Below are positions 1 through 16,780 of a stretch of DNA of 64,000 nt, piece after piece. The position numbers and the translations under genes were made by a program. The number at the start of each line of letters is the position of its first letter. Within the stretch, counting starts at the first letter, position 1. The DNA comes from Rhea pennata. Lineage: Eukaryota > Chordata > Aves > Rheiformes > Rheidae. The notes below the pieces were generated by a model. The model was not told the DNA's origin. It did not search any database and saw nothing but the letters and a program-made list of their open reading frames with translations. Location: the NCBI RefSeq assembly GCF_028389875.1, contig NC_084702.1, forward strand, positions 54,408,053 through 54,472,052, written 5' to 3'.

Positions 1-865
1 CTTATCACTGAGTACTAGTGGCAAGAACAAAAAGCTTTTACTTCAACAAGAATAATTTATTTGAGAAGCCAAGCAGAAATGGTAACGCTTTAATAAAGCC
101 ACTTTATTGGAGAGAAGTATTAGCAGTAGAATTTTGGCAATAAATGTCATTGGCAAATTCATTTCATTTTGCGATGATGAAATTCCAGTCCTTTTTGATG
201 AAGGATGATGTAATTTCTGCTAGTCACTACTTAAAATAAGAATATAGTAAAAAAATAATACAAGGAAATAATTTCTCACTTCCATTTCTCATTTCTGCTT
301 CCTGTCTTTCATTTGGGAATGTATATTGAGGTACCTCAGGTTCTGTCTAATTTAAGGAGAAATTTGGGATTTGTTAGTAGTATCTAGTCATGGCTTTGGG
401 GTGGAAGGCCTGAAATAGATAATAATGAGACATATTGGTTTACCTAAGCCATTCTATGTTTTCAGGCTATTGTATGAAGCTCTAGAATTGGGCCACAGAC
501 ACATGTGACCTTGGGCAAATCTCCTCACCTGCTTATGCACCTTCTTCCTCTCCCCTGTCCTCTCTTCAGTTGTAAAGGCTTCAAGATGGGATTTTTGTTA
601 CTGTATGCAACAGCAAGGGCAATGGACAGCTAGAATTAGCTGTGGTTTGTATTTGACCAGTAATATTTAATAATATACCTGTTCATATAGATTCAACAGC
701 TTATTTTATATTCTTTTATCTCTTCAGAGCAAGGTGGAAGCAACAGTTTATAACTTGGAGAAATGATAATTTAATAGAAATGATGAGTGAATGATATCTA
801 GAAGATGCAGGTAATATAATATGGTAGTCGTCTTTGGTTTTTTTTTTTTGTTTTTTTTTTTTCAG
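1..865. other. Left flank, no gene recognised
   Basis: This AT-rich stretch shows no coding homology that I recognise. It ends in a T-rich tract and CAG that form the splice acceptor of the first NAIP-like exon. A 5' untranslated exon of the relic could lie near 720-810, where AGATGCAG is followed by GTAATA, but nothing confirms it. Confidence 0.5.
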
Positions 866-1433
866 AAAAATGTCTGCTAAAGAGAACCCTACAGTGGAGA
901 TGGATGATGATAAAATATTTGAGCTGAATCGTTCTCTATTGCATGCTGATTTTTCTCATCTAAACTTGGATTTTCACAAGACAGCAAAAAAAATGGAGGC
1001 AGAATTCCAACAAATCCGTGATCAGCTGCAAGGCAGTTATAACCCTACTATGAGAAGTGAACACAATAGATTAAAATCTTTTTTGTCCTGTAAATCTTAC
1101 TCATGGTCTCAGACAGAAATGGTAGCTGCTGGCTTTTATCATGAATGTTGAATCCAATGTGCAGTGTTTCTGCGTTGGATTGGTTTTGTTTGCCATGAAA
1201 GTTAGATGTTTCCCATGTGAACAACACAGATTTCATCCCACATGTGAATTTGTTCTTGGCCAAGAGGTGGGTAACATTTTAAAGTGTGACATACATCTTC
1301 AGTATTTGGAGAAGAACTCTGCATATATACAGATACAATGAGGAAGCAAGACTTCAGTCCTTTGGTGGGTGGCAGTTCTATGCCGGAGGAACACAGCCTG
1401 CTTTGCTTGCCAGAGCTGGATTTTTCTTTTCAG
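866..1433 (+). pseudogene. NAIP: NAIP relic exon: N-terminus, BIR1, start of BIR2
   Basis: The acceptor is TTTTTTCAG at 857-865 and the likely start codon is ATG at 870. The first frame reads an acidic leader and then MRSEHNRLKSFL and AAGFYH, the start of BIR1. The next frame supplies VQCFC and RFHPTCEFVLGQEVGNI, the zinc-binding Cys/His half of BIR1. A third frame supplies EEARLQSFGGWQFY and ARAGFFFSG, the first half of BIR2. The exon ends at a GTAATT donor in phase 1. Human NAIP encodes the same order with similar wording (for example EEEARLASFRNWPFY). Two frame changes inside one exon show that this exon no longer encodes NAIP. Confidence 0.85.
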
Positions 1434-2259
1434 GTAATTGGAAAGTATGCTTGGAAGAATTTCTGTTTTCATTTATGAAACAGTGCAGGTCTGTTTACAA
1501 TATTTAAATGGATGCAACATTTGTAGCTTCTGGATTTTTTTTTTTTATTAGTGTGTAAATTCTGATTTTTTGTTCCCCCCTCCCCCAAATGGCAGCACTG
1601 GCAAGGGCAAAACCTTTATTAAACACTCACTTGCTTACAAATTGTCCATGGCAGATCGCTTGATTTCGTTGCCCTTGGTTCATTTCAGCAATTTCAGTTC
1701 GTATTGACTGATGATATTTAGAGGCATCACCCCTCCCCTAGTACAGCTAAGGCCTTAAGCTGCTCAGATGATTTTCCTGAGACTCCAGGACTACTGATCC
1801 TGCAGTGACTTCGTACTTCTGTTTCAACATTGATTAAAACAAGAAGCATTTTTTTTTTTCAAACAAAAAAATCATAAAAGTGTAAGAATGGCTGTATTAG
1901 TTGAGACTGAAGTAATCTGACTAATTTCCAACAGTGACAGTAAGCCAACACCTAGGAAAGAGTAAGAAAGGGAAACATATATGATTCTTCCTCCTTACAT
2001 TTGCGGAACCTCAGAGTAGTTTCTACATGGGGGAATTCCTCTCCCCGCCTCACCCCATTCCTCCCTGGTTTAGATGGTGAGACCCGCCCTGAATTACTCT
2101 GCAGTGAGCATCAAAGCAAATATGTAAATTTGCCCTTTTTTTCATTATCTTTCTGATGTGAAAACCCTGGGTATGTACTTTTTAATAACTGAAGCATTGC
2201 TCTCAGCATTTTAATTGGAATTAATGTTTAGAATTAATAGTTGTTTTGTTATTTTTTAG

Positions 2260-2335
2260 GTGTGAATTCCTTCAAAGTAAGAAATCTAGTGAGGAAATAA
2301 AAAAGTATATTCAAAGTTACTGTGGATTCATTGTA
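2260..2335 (+). pseudogene. NAIP: NAIP relic: linker after BIR2, truncated
   Basis: After a TTTTTTAG acceptor the sequence reads CEFLQSKKSSEEIKKYIQSY, close to the human linker that directly follows BIR2. It enters with one base (phase 2), as expected after an exon ending FPK. In human this exon runs on into the first half of BIR3. Here the similarity stops after about 26 residues, and a long T tract begins at about 2353. The right edge is therefore approximate. Confidence 0.75.
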
Positions 2336-2437
2336 GTGGTGGTAATCTGCAATCTTTTTTTTTTTTTTTTTTTAATGGCAGATCTATCTGGGACTTGAAG
2401 ACAGGCAAATTAGACTTTGCTTCTGACTTTCAATACC

Positions 2438-2442
<5 letters not shown>

Positions 2443-2466
<24 letters not shown>
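2443..2466. repeat. (GA)n microsatellite
   Basis: About nine to ten GA dinucleotides follow a short GT run. Simple repeat inside the NAIP relic, between the BIR2 linker and BIR3 pieces. Confidence 0.9.
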
Positions 2467-2468
<2 letters not shown>

Positions 2469-3364
2469 AATAACTGAAACCTGAAGGTTTTGAAAGAAAA
2501 ACAAAGATTCTTATCTGTGGTGTAAACTGATAATATACATTTATAGTTCTCTGTAAGATACATTTTTGTTGTGATATTTTTGCTTTGCTGTGAGCCTGAC
2601 AGATAGATTTGTAAACTAGTTCTGCCTTTTTTTTTTTTTTTTTTCTTTTGAAGAGTCTGATAGTAGACCGAAGCTTTCCCCCTTATGAAATGTCTCTCGT
2701 TACAGAGGTGACCCCATCTTGAACATCTTTGAGGATAAAGGAAGTTGACTGGACTCTTCTTCCCTGAGCTGGGACCTTGACTTGCTGCACCTGTGGCTGT
2801 GTTCCTTCAGCTGTCTCACCCATCCAGGGCTCCTGCCCTTTCTTCATGCTTCTATCAGAAGTAAAAGGGAAGAAAAGAGGAAGAACTTCTTTCTGTAGTT
2901 TTACATGCTTCTGATGTAGTCAGCAGCAATCTGGCTAGTGTCAGTGCAAAGCAGTGAAACCTCAGGGTTATTGTGTGTTTAGCCACTGTCTGAAAAAATT
3001 ACTGGAGTCTAGAGACCTCCGTCTGTTTCTGCATAAGCTTTTTTTTTTTTTTTTTTTTTTTTTTTGCATTTGTTTTGGAGCTAGAAGGAAAGAGGCTCCA
3101 TCATCATAATTCTGGGAAAAAAATAAAAGGTATGTTACGTTCCTCACCTGTCCAATGGAGTCTCTCGATTCTGTGAGATTTTTTTCCCTTGATTTAATTG
3201 TTGTTATTTCTGATTTTAAACGCTACTGATTCCATTAGTAGATGGAGGCTATCAGTGTAAACTGGTGAAATAATCATTGTTGTGGTTGTTACACTGCTGG
3301 CATGTTAAAGAGGAAAAAATGATACACATGATCATTTTTGACAAGTGTCATGTATTCATTGCAG

Positions 3365-3464
3365 GAGGAAGTGATAGGGTGAAGTGTTTCAACTGTGCAG
3401 GTTGCTTAGAGAAATGGAAAGATGATGATGATCCTGTGGCAGAACATGCAAAATAGTTCCCCAA
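3365..3464 (+). pseudogene. NAIP: NAIP relic: second half of BIR3 with in-frame stop
   Basis: Between a TTCATTGCAG acceptor and a GTGAGT donor the exon reads VKCFNCAGCLEKW followed by an Asp-rich stretch and AEHAK, then a TAG and FPK. The CxxC and the His of the BIR zinc site are present. Entry phase 1 and exit phase 2 match what the flanking exons require. Assignment to BIR3 rather than BIR2 rests on its position after the BIR2 linker and on its fit to the next exon. Confidence 0.8.
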
Positions 3465-3772
3465 GTGAGTGACATAATGTCTTAAGAAAATTTCCTGCTG
3501 TGCAATTAAATTTGACATAAATTTGTTTGTTTGTTTTTTATTACTGTAATAAACAAATACTGTTGTGTATTACTGTAATATCTAAATAGCTACTGCATGG
3601 TTTATGTATAGGATATTGTGGCCTAGTGAAAATTCTTTTTGTTCACGGAAGTTTTTTTTTAAACACTGAAGTATGGTGAAAATTCATGAAATAGTTCCGA
3701 TTTATGCCCACTGTAAGCAAATGAAATAGTGCATTGTGCTAAACACTGCATCTTTTTAAAATTTTATTTTAG

Positions 3773-3848
3773 TTCCAAGTGCTCAGAAATACTCAGAAAG
3801 TTCCTGGAAGAGCAACCAGAGAGCCAGTTAACATTACAGTCTGCACAG
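3773..3848 (+). pseudogene. NAIP: NAIP relic: linker after BIR3
   Basis: The acceptor TTTTATTTTAG is followed by one base completing a codon, then SKCSEILRKFLEEQPESQ, then a CAG|GTTTGT donor in phase 0. The Cys directly after the BIR and the Glu/Leu-rich helix resemble the human post-BIR3 region (CPFL to CELLETTSES), though the match is weaker than for the BIR exons. Confidence 0.55.
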
Positions 3849-6800
3849 GTTTGTACAAGTGGTTTGTCTCCACTATTTGCTATTAGTCGAACAGTTGCGT
3901 GCTTTCAGTTTGTGAATGGTAGTTCTGGTTACAGTGAATCTCCCAGGTCAGCAGTCTCTGCAGTAGGCTTGACACAGCAATGAAAAGTGAGGGTCTCCTC
4001 CTCTCTTTGAAGCTGACGTAAGCCACAATGATTCTATCGTGTTGTTCACTGAGGTGATTTCATTTCAGTGATTTCTTTCTCTTTGGAGAAAAAAAAGATT
4101 TAATAAAACTTAGCTCCATCCCTGTTACCTTTGCAGACTATTCTTATTGCGTAGAAAGGGATGTATGGTGCTCAGGTTTGTGTTAACACAAGGTTTTGCG
4201 TTAAACAGGGTTGCAATACACTTTGAGCGTGAGTGAGTGAGAAAGTGAGAATCGGCAGCAAAAGCATCTTTCTGCAGTTCTTTGTCCAGGGCAAACGTTT
4301 TGAATGCACTCCGTTTCAGGGGCTCCTGAATGCCTGTGTGGTGTGAGACCTGTACCAGTGTGGCAGCAGCTCGCATCTGTCTGGGAAAAGTTGCTTAAAC
4401 CCTGTGGCTCAGGTATGTGGCAGAGTGTGAACATGTATCTCCAGACAGTGGCTGCCTGGGTGTGGGCATCGACTTGAGCTGTGTAGCAAGTGTCCAGAGC
4501 AGCTACTGGCGCAGTCTGTTCTTCAGTGATTAACAGCAGTCATCCATTAGCGGCAAATCGTTAGGTGCGCAACAGCTCCGAGGCCCGGAGGCAGCCCTGT
4601 TGGTAGCCTGGCAATAGTAGTGCAGCCGGGGATGGAGGGAGAGGCTGAACGCTGCAGGAACCACGGAGCTCTTAAGGAGCCGTAGAAGAGATGCTGGTGA
4701 AAGGCATAAGAGTAGGAGGTAGAGGTAGGTCCCAATCTGTGGGGCTTCAGGAAACTAGTGGAGAGGGTTTACATAGGAGGCACTATTATAGGACTTTACA
4801 GCTTCTCTTTTGGAGTGATTTATTCAGGTATCTTTACTCAGGTATAAGGAAGCTCTGTGAGCAGGCTGTACACAAAAGTACAAAGCAATTTTGTATCGGC
4901 TAACACGTGTGAAAGATGGGATGTAATGAGCTATAAGGGTGTAATGAGTTATTAGGCTGAGCATCAGCACATTCACCACCCTGATCAGGCAAACAGAGTG
5001 TGTTTGCGGGGCAGGCAGATGACAGAATCCCACCAGTTGCTCCTTCTGTCCGTAACGTTACCTTTCTTGGCTTTCTTGGCTTAGCTTTCTCCCAGCAATC
5101 TGAGTCAAGGTTATGCAGCTGTGTCACTATCGGAGCTAGACCTTGGGTCTTTGCTCGACAGGCAGCTAAGCCCTGGGGTGGGAGAAGCTGACAGTCAGGG
5201 TCACAGGGAGGGAGTGTTGCAGAGGATACAGGAGGTCCGAAAGAAGGCCTGGGCTTTGTGTCTTACAGCTGAAGGCGTTGTGACTGAGATCCGACTTCTG
5301 GGAGGAGTAAAATAATTTTGCTAGTGTCTATGTGGAGCAGAGGAGTGTTGGAAAATACAGAGCTGTTACTGCCCGTGTTACAAATTGCCTTTGTAGCTGC
5401 TGGTGCTTGCTGGTACCTGAGTAAACGGAATAATTATTTAAGGGGTTATAACTGGATTTATTTTTTATTTTAGCAAACTTCCTGTAAAGCAAATCTAGAA
5501 GAGAAAACAACTGGTAGCAGCTGGTAAGTTTGATGCAGCCTCACTCATTGAAAGAATTACTGTATTGAATATTTACATTTTAGTTTGAGAGGCTTGTTTA
5601 AGATCTTCTGGATTTGGACCTTAATCGGACAAGATTTTAATTGAAATAAGGACCAAGTTAGGATATATGGTTTGCCGTGGGACAACAAACAGTAGGGAAT
5701 CTGTCAGCTACCGCTAGCTTTAGTAACTAGAGTATAAACTAGCCCCTTTGTAAGTGAAAGTCACCTCTGTGCAGACAGGGCGTGTGTACGCAAACTAAAT
5801 TACTTTATTATAATATGGTGTATCTTTTCATTTATGTTTGGGAAAACTGCAAATATGTATCAATTGCTTATTACATATTATATACACATGCTTTTGAATA
5901 CAAAAGAGACTAAGCTGGAATAACTTTTTGTTGTGTTTTGCTACTTTTTTTTCCAAATAGTGTGGTCTTTTCTAGGCAATGGTTTTACTGATCTAAATGT
6001 GTAGATTTCTGAGGGAAGAAATCATACACAATGAGCTTGCACCAAGTTGCTGCATAACAGCACTGATATCCAAGCATAGAGCTGATAACTCAAAAGTAAA
6101 TTTGTTATAGTGGTACTGCCCAGAGGCTTTCCTTAGCAACCTTCTGTAAAGGCAATATGGTTAGTTACTACCTCCTGGAAATGCCCAGATTATCTGGATA
6201 TATGTATTCAATACAGACAATTTGTTATTTTTGAAGGCAATAAAAATACAAGTTCAGTATTGGAAAGCATAATAGTTTTAAACCTCGTGATACTGAAATA
6301 GTGGAGGGAACGATGCAAATGATAGTTTCCAGCATATTAATGAAGATATTTGTTCATGCTATGAACTCACCAATGTGTATGTCGCTTTTTGTGCTCAGTG
6401 ACTCCTGGCTGCTTGTGGTTAGAAGTCCTAGCTGCCAGTTTATGGTACCCTGTCTTTTCTGAAATTCTTCAGAAAAGGAGCTCTCTGGTGCCGTCTCTTA
6501 GTGAATGCACAGAGAGGCAGTGAGCATTTCTGGGGTACACTGAGCTGTTGAATATAAAAAAAATTAAAATGGTAATGCTTTATTTAAGTAACAAATTACC
6601 CTGGGATAGTTTGACGGTGCATGCACTGCATACCCATTTGTGATACAGATGTAAGAGTACATTTTCTTTATTTCAGCCATTCAGAAACACCAAAATATTG
6701 TCCACACAACATTATTTGGAATGGATTGTCTAGTTTGTCTGTACCCATGGTAACTGTATCCACAATATAGTTGGCCCTGTTCAGAAATGATGGTCTGAGA

Positions 6801-7016
6801 CAGAACTTAGAATCCCTGGCAGAACCATCGCTTTAGAGAGCATGGTGCAGAGAGTCTCAGTGGCTCTACGGGAAGCTAGAGGGGGTTCAGAAAGGATGTT
6901 TAGATCAAGTTTAATTTGACCTTCTGTAGTATAGTTCAGAGGTGGAGCTTCTTGATTTATTGATTCTTTATTCACTGTACAATGAACCTTCAGCGTTACA
7001 ACCCTTTGTTTTGTAG
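3849..7016. other. Gap where the NACHT domain is missing
   Basis: These 3.2 kb separate the BIR part of the NAIP relic from its LRR part. No Walker A (GxxxxGK[ST]) or long reading frame of NACHT type was seen on the plus strand; the open frames are under 100 codons and unlike known proteins. A splice-like pair exists around 5474-5522 (TTTTATTTTAG ... GTAAGT), but its 17 residues match nothing I recognise. The rest looks like intron or decayed sequence. Confidence 0.6.
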
Positions 7017-8298
7017 CTGAATTTACTGAAAGTTTCCAAGACCTCTCTGTTTTTCACCTGAGCTACTGTAGCTACTTTGATTCTGAATCCCTTCTGGCTG
7101 CAATTTCTTCATGCAAGAAATTAACAGAAATCAAATTAACTGGGACATTTTTGAGAGACCGACACTTACTTTCTTTAAGTTCTTTAACCATTTGCTTTCT
7201 TTTAGGTAGGACAACTATTTAATATAAAAAAATAATTTGTTAAATCTTAGGAGTTTAAAGAAACTACTAATTGTACGTTGCAATTATAATGATACAGACT
7301 TTTTTTCTTTTCTCCTAGTGGCTGCTCTGCCCAGTTTCGTGTGTCTCAAAATGTTGGATCTTAACAGTCAATTTCTGGAAGACAAAGAAGCTTCTGAAAT
7401 CGTTGGGTTTTATGTATCTTCCTTTTCTGCTGATTTCATTTGTTACATTGACAGAATTATTTTGTTTCAAATCCTTTTGGAAATAGGATTAAGTGACTTC
7501 AATAGCTTAAATACAATTTTGAGATACTGAGTAGCTGAAACTAAAATGTGAAATCAGGTATTGCAAAACACAGTTTGTGAAGGACTTGAATGAAGGACAT
7601 GCATCCATGTCCTTCTGAGATGGATGAGTGGAGCGAGATGGATGGCTGTCCTAAACTGTGGAATCAAGTATTCAGCACCTCTGAAAACTAAGATGTTTGA
7701 TCTGAAAAAAAATAATCTCCCTTCAAAACCATGTTTACGGGGAACAGAAATAGGCTGAGGACTTGCATTTTGGGAAGAGGGGATTATCGTGATTCTTTCT
7801 TTTTCCCTAACTATCCTTTGAGTTAGCAGCATGGAAGATCTCTTTCATCTTTAGGAGACTCACAAGACTTCTCACAGCCTTTCTGGAGAAATAATCCTGC
7901 CTTTTCTGCTGATGACTTTTTCAAGCTATCAGATTAAAGAATGAATGCACCCTTGCCACAATAGTGTGTGTGTGTGGGGGGGAACTGCTGAAAGAATGCA
8001 CATAGTTACATAGTGTTCATAACTTAAACTTCTTCCTTGGCCATGCTACCATCGCTAACTGACATTGCCAGAGATTTTGGAATATGGATTTTTGTTAATC
8101 TTAACGGGAAAGAACTTCTTCCTCTCTCTGCATCTTGTAATTTAGGTTTTCTTTTCAACCTGGAGGTGCCCATCCTTCCCTCAGGGAAAGGGATAACATC
8201 TGCAGCCAAACTGATTATTCAGCAGTGTATACATCTGCTGCATCTCAGATGGTTCTCATTTACTGTATCTCTGGATGACGACAGCCTGTTGGAAGTAG
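7017..8298 (+). pseudogene. NAIP: NAIP relic: C-terminal LRR exons
   Basis: There are three exon-like pieces. 7017-7205 reads SVFHLSYCSYFDSESLL and SCKKLTEIKLTG, ending in phase 1. 7319-about 7413 starts in matching phase with VAALPSFVCLKMLDLNSQF. 8146-8298 reads FNLEVPILPSGKG, AAKLIIQQC and LDDDSLLEV before a GTGAGT donor. Human NAIP has LHVFHL, CKKLTEIK, VASLPNFISLKILNL, ILPTGDG, AKLIIQQC and NDDSVVEI in the same order. These LRRs are far better kept than the rest. The donor of the middle exon looks doubtful: GTATCT at 7414 would shift the frame. Confidence 0.85.
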
Positions 8299-10814
8299 GT
8301 GAGTTGAAGGAGAGAACATCAAGTATATGAAACAACACTTCCAAGCAGGGAAGATGCTACTTCAGGATAAATAAATATTCAGTTTGTGCATATTGAAACA
8401 ATTTATTTGTTTCAATTGACAAAAATATTTGTCCTTTTAATGGATATGATTTCTTCCTGTTTGGTTTATGTAAAGCCCAAAATATTTCTTGCTCACCCAG
8501 ATATATTCATACTATTTATATATTAGACTTCATCAGTTTGAAACCTCTTTTCAAATGCCTTAGTTCCTTGTCTTTCATGAAATGTGTAAGATGTTAAAAG
8601 AAAAGTAATTCAGTGTAAAAATGTCTGACTTAGAATCAAGCTTTTTGACTTAGTTGTTAGCTATATTATCTTTGCTCTCACCAGTTATATGCAGTTTGTT
8701 AAAACTGTGTTACTAAAATATTTCTTGAAGTTAAATTTAGTAAAATCTTCCAAATACCATTTTATACATAGACTAGGGAAAATGCCTTCTTGCATAACCA
8801 AATGCTAAGCCTGTCATACCATCTACTTTTATTCTTGACATACATATTTTAGTATACTACAGTGACTTGATGACAGTCCAATTGCATAAACAGACTGACC
8901 ATAAGGCAAAAATTAAAAGCATATATGGTGAGATTTGGGCATGTAAGAAATTAAACTTAGCATTTTGCATCTATATGAAGCTGAGCGGGTGTCTGACATA
9001 CCACTGGCAGTTTCAGAAACTCAGGAGAAGGTCTAAGTCATGCCAGTTACTCAAAAAATTTCAAGTAGATGTTGCAGAAATGAAAACTTCTTAAGCATAG
9101 GATGTATTATTTGCATCTTTTACAGGGGACCAAGAGAATGATTTTTTTTTTCTGGCATTTAGTAATTCCTTTTGTTTTGGTGGGTCCTTAAGCAGTTGCA
9201 TAAGCTGGCACTCCATCTGGTTTGCTCTGTCAGAGTGGTACTACTGAAATACTCTTAAACATACAGATGCCTTATTCTATTAGTTGAGGCATAAATATAT
9301 CTGCTAAAATCTCCTCTATTTTATCAGTTCTCCTCAATCTGAGTTGTAAAATGCTTAATTAACATTAATACATGACTATTGGCTAGCTAAGCAGAAACGG
9401 AGCAGAGTTCTGCTTTTTCAGCCTACTAGCAACAATTTTGTTCTTTTTTCACGTATGATATTGTCTCAGCTTCATTTTATCTGTGTTCATTTTTCAGATG
9501 GGTTTGGCGTGTCTTTAAATATGTACTGACATCTGTGTCAGTAAACACTGAATAACACACCAAATTTAAAAGATCTGAGTATCAGTTGTATGTTCATGCA
9601 TCAGATCAAAGCTAGTGCACCAATAGTGACATCTTTTGTCCAGTGTGTTTCTGGACTGCCTGGCCTTGTGACAATAAGAATGCTGGGGGTGGCTGCTTGA
9701 TGCAAAGGACCTTAAAATGTTTGATACAATGAAAGAGCAGCACCCCCAGTCCAGCAGTTTAAAATTATTCTGGCAGTGGCTCTTGCCATTTTCACCAAGT
9801 ATTCAAGACTGGAAAATTTGGAAATCATTTTTCCCCCCTGTGTTATGAGTTACACACCTGCATTGAAAATAAACAGATACTATAAAATTCTAACCAAGAT
9901 GAAATATGCCAGTCTTTTCTACAGCAGTGTTAAGGAAATGTAAAAGGATCACAGAAGAAAAGACAGGATTAATGTTGGGAAACTTGACTTGCTTTACAAA
10001 TATAGATTGTACCTAAGTGATATCTTCTATGGAAAATGAAGCTTCCTTAACTTGTACAATTTTGATTAAAGCCTATTTAAAGTATTTTTCCTATTTTGTT
10101 TTGCTTGCAACAAATGATTATGTGATTCTTAATCATGAAATAAAAATTATAAGCCCATTTATAGATGGCATTAAAAATAATATTAGATACCATATATTTC
10201 ACTAGTTCTCAAAACTGGTGAAGGTGACTTTCTGTAACTCAGTGCCAAATATCTAGTTTATAGAGGGACATGGCAGTTTATGCCCCTTTAGTAATTGCTA
10301 GAACTGCTAAATAACTGTTGCTGAACTGTTGACTTAAAACCTTTGCATCACTGCAAGCAGAGTAGTCTTACTTTACTTTGGCTAGGCAATGAAAGAAAAG
10401 CCTTCAATGTGGCTTAGTTAAGACTCCAGTCAGCCTTTGTCTTTTTACTCAGTTGTAGGAAAACTATTCTGAGATTCACAACCACAGGGAAAGGAACCGA
10501 ATACAGCAGAATTCAGGCCTGTATTTGGCTGATTTACCTGAAATGCAAACTGCTGGCACTAACTAAATCACTGTCTAGTTTTGTAGCTGCAGCCTTCATT
10601 CTACAAGAGTTAAGACTGAAAGGGCTGACGTATAAATTCATACTTTCTATGACCTTTCCAATGCATGATTTTTCTATGTTGGTTTTAGTATGGTACCACA
10701 GGAGAAATTAAGAAGGCCATATAGCAAAAACTTGCTGGAATATTTCAGCAACTTGTATAGCAGATAGACTTATGGAAACTAAAAAACAATCAAAGAAACA
10801 AAACCACACCTAAA
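8299..10814. other. Space between NAIP relic and SMN 3' end
   Basis: This is AT-rich DNA with no gene or repeat that I recognise. The last NAIP LRR exons should lie here but were not found. Open frames at 8867-9094 and 10017-10205 have no recognisable content. Confidence 0.5.
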
Positions 10815-16564
<5,750 letters not shown>

Positions 16565-16780
16565 AGCCAGGCCCGGCGCGGCGCGGCCGCCACTGCGCAC
16601 GCGCGGCGCACGCCGCTTCCTGCGGCGGCCGCGCGCCCCCGGCGCGGGGGGGGCCGCGCGCGCGGCCCCAGCCCCCTCTTGCAGGCAGGAGCCCGGCACC
16701 GAGGCTGCCTCTGCCCCCCGCGGCAAACCCAGACACCCACCTCGCTTGCCGGCGGCATCTGACTTCCGGCAGCTGCGTCG

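Larger units (their letters stand above)
866..8298 (+). pseudogene. NAIP: NAIP relic (BIR and LRR parts kept, NACHT core not found)
   Basis: NAIP is a cytosolic sensor (BIR1-3, NACHT, LRR) that binds bacterial flagellin or secretion-system rods and nucleates the NLRC4 inflammasome. Fragments in the expected order resemble NAIP: 866-1433 (BIR1 plus first half of BIR2), 2260-about 2335 (post-BIR2 linker), 3365-3464 (second half of BIR3), 3773-3848 (post-BIR3 linker), then LRR exons 7017-7205, 7319-about 7413 and 8146-8298. Many splice sites are still canonical and their phases agree with one another. The first exon changes frame twice (between about 1130 and 1150, and again between about 1290 and 1340), and an in-frame TAG sits at 3454-3456 where the BIR has Trp. 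The roughly 2-kb NACHT exon would belong between 3.85 and 7.0 kb, but no such reading frame exists there. The C-terminal exons after 8298 were not found either. The relic lies tail to tail with SMN, as NAIP does in human. A functional gene is very unlikely; an expressed fragment is possible. Confidence 0.85.

Noticed and set aside
5474-5522. Splice-bounded 49-base candidate exon in the NAIP gap
   Set aside because: Its 17 residues match no part of NAIP that I can recall; splice-like pairs of this sort arise often by chance.
7237-7318. LRR-like text (LRSLKKLLIVRC) before the second LRR exon
   Set aside because: It lies between a good donor and a good acceptor whose phases fit each other, and entering this frame from the nearest upstream acceptor meets a stop; probably intron and coincidence.
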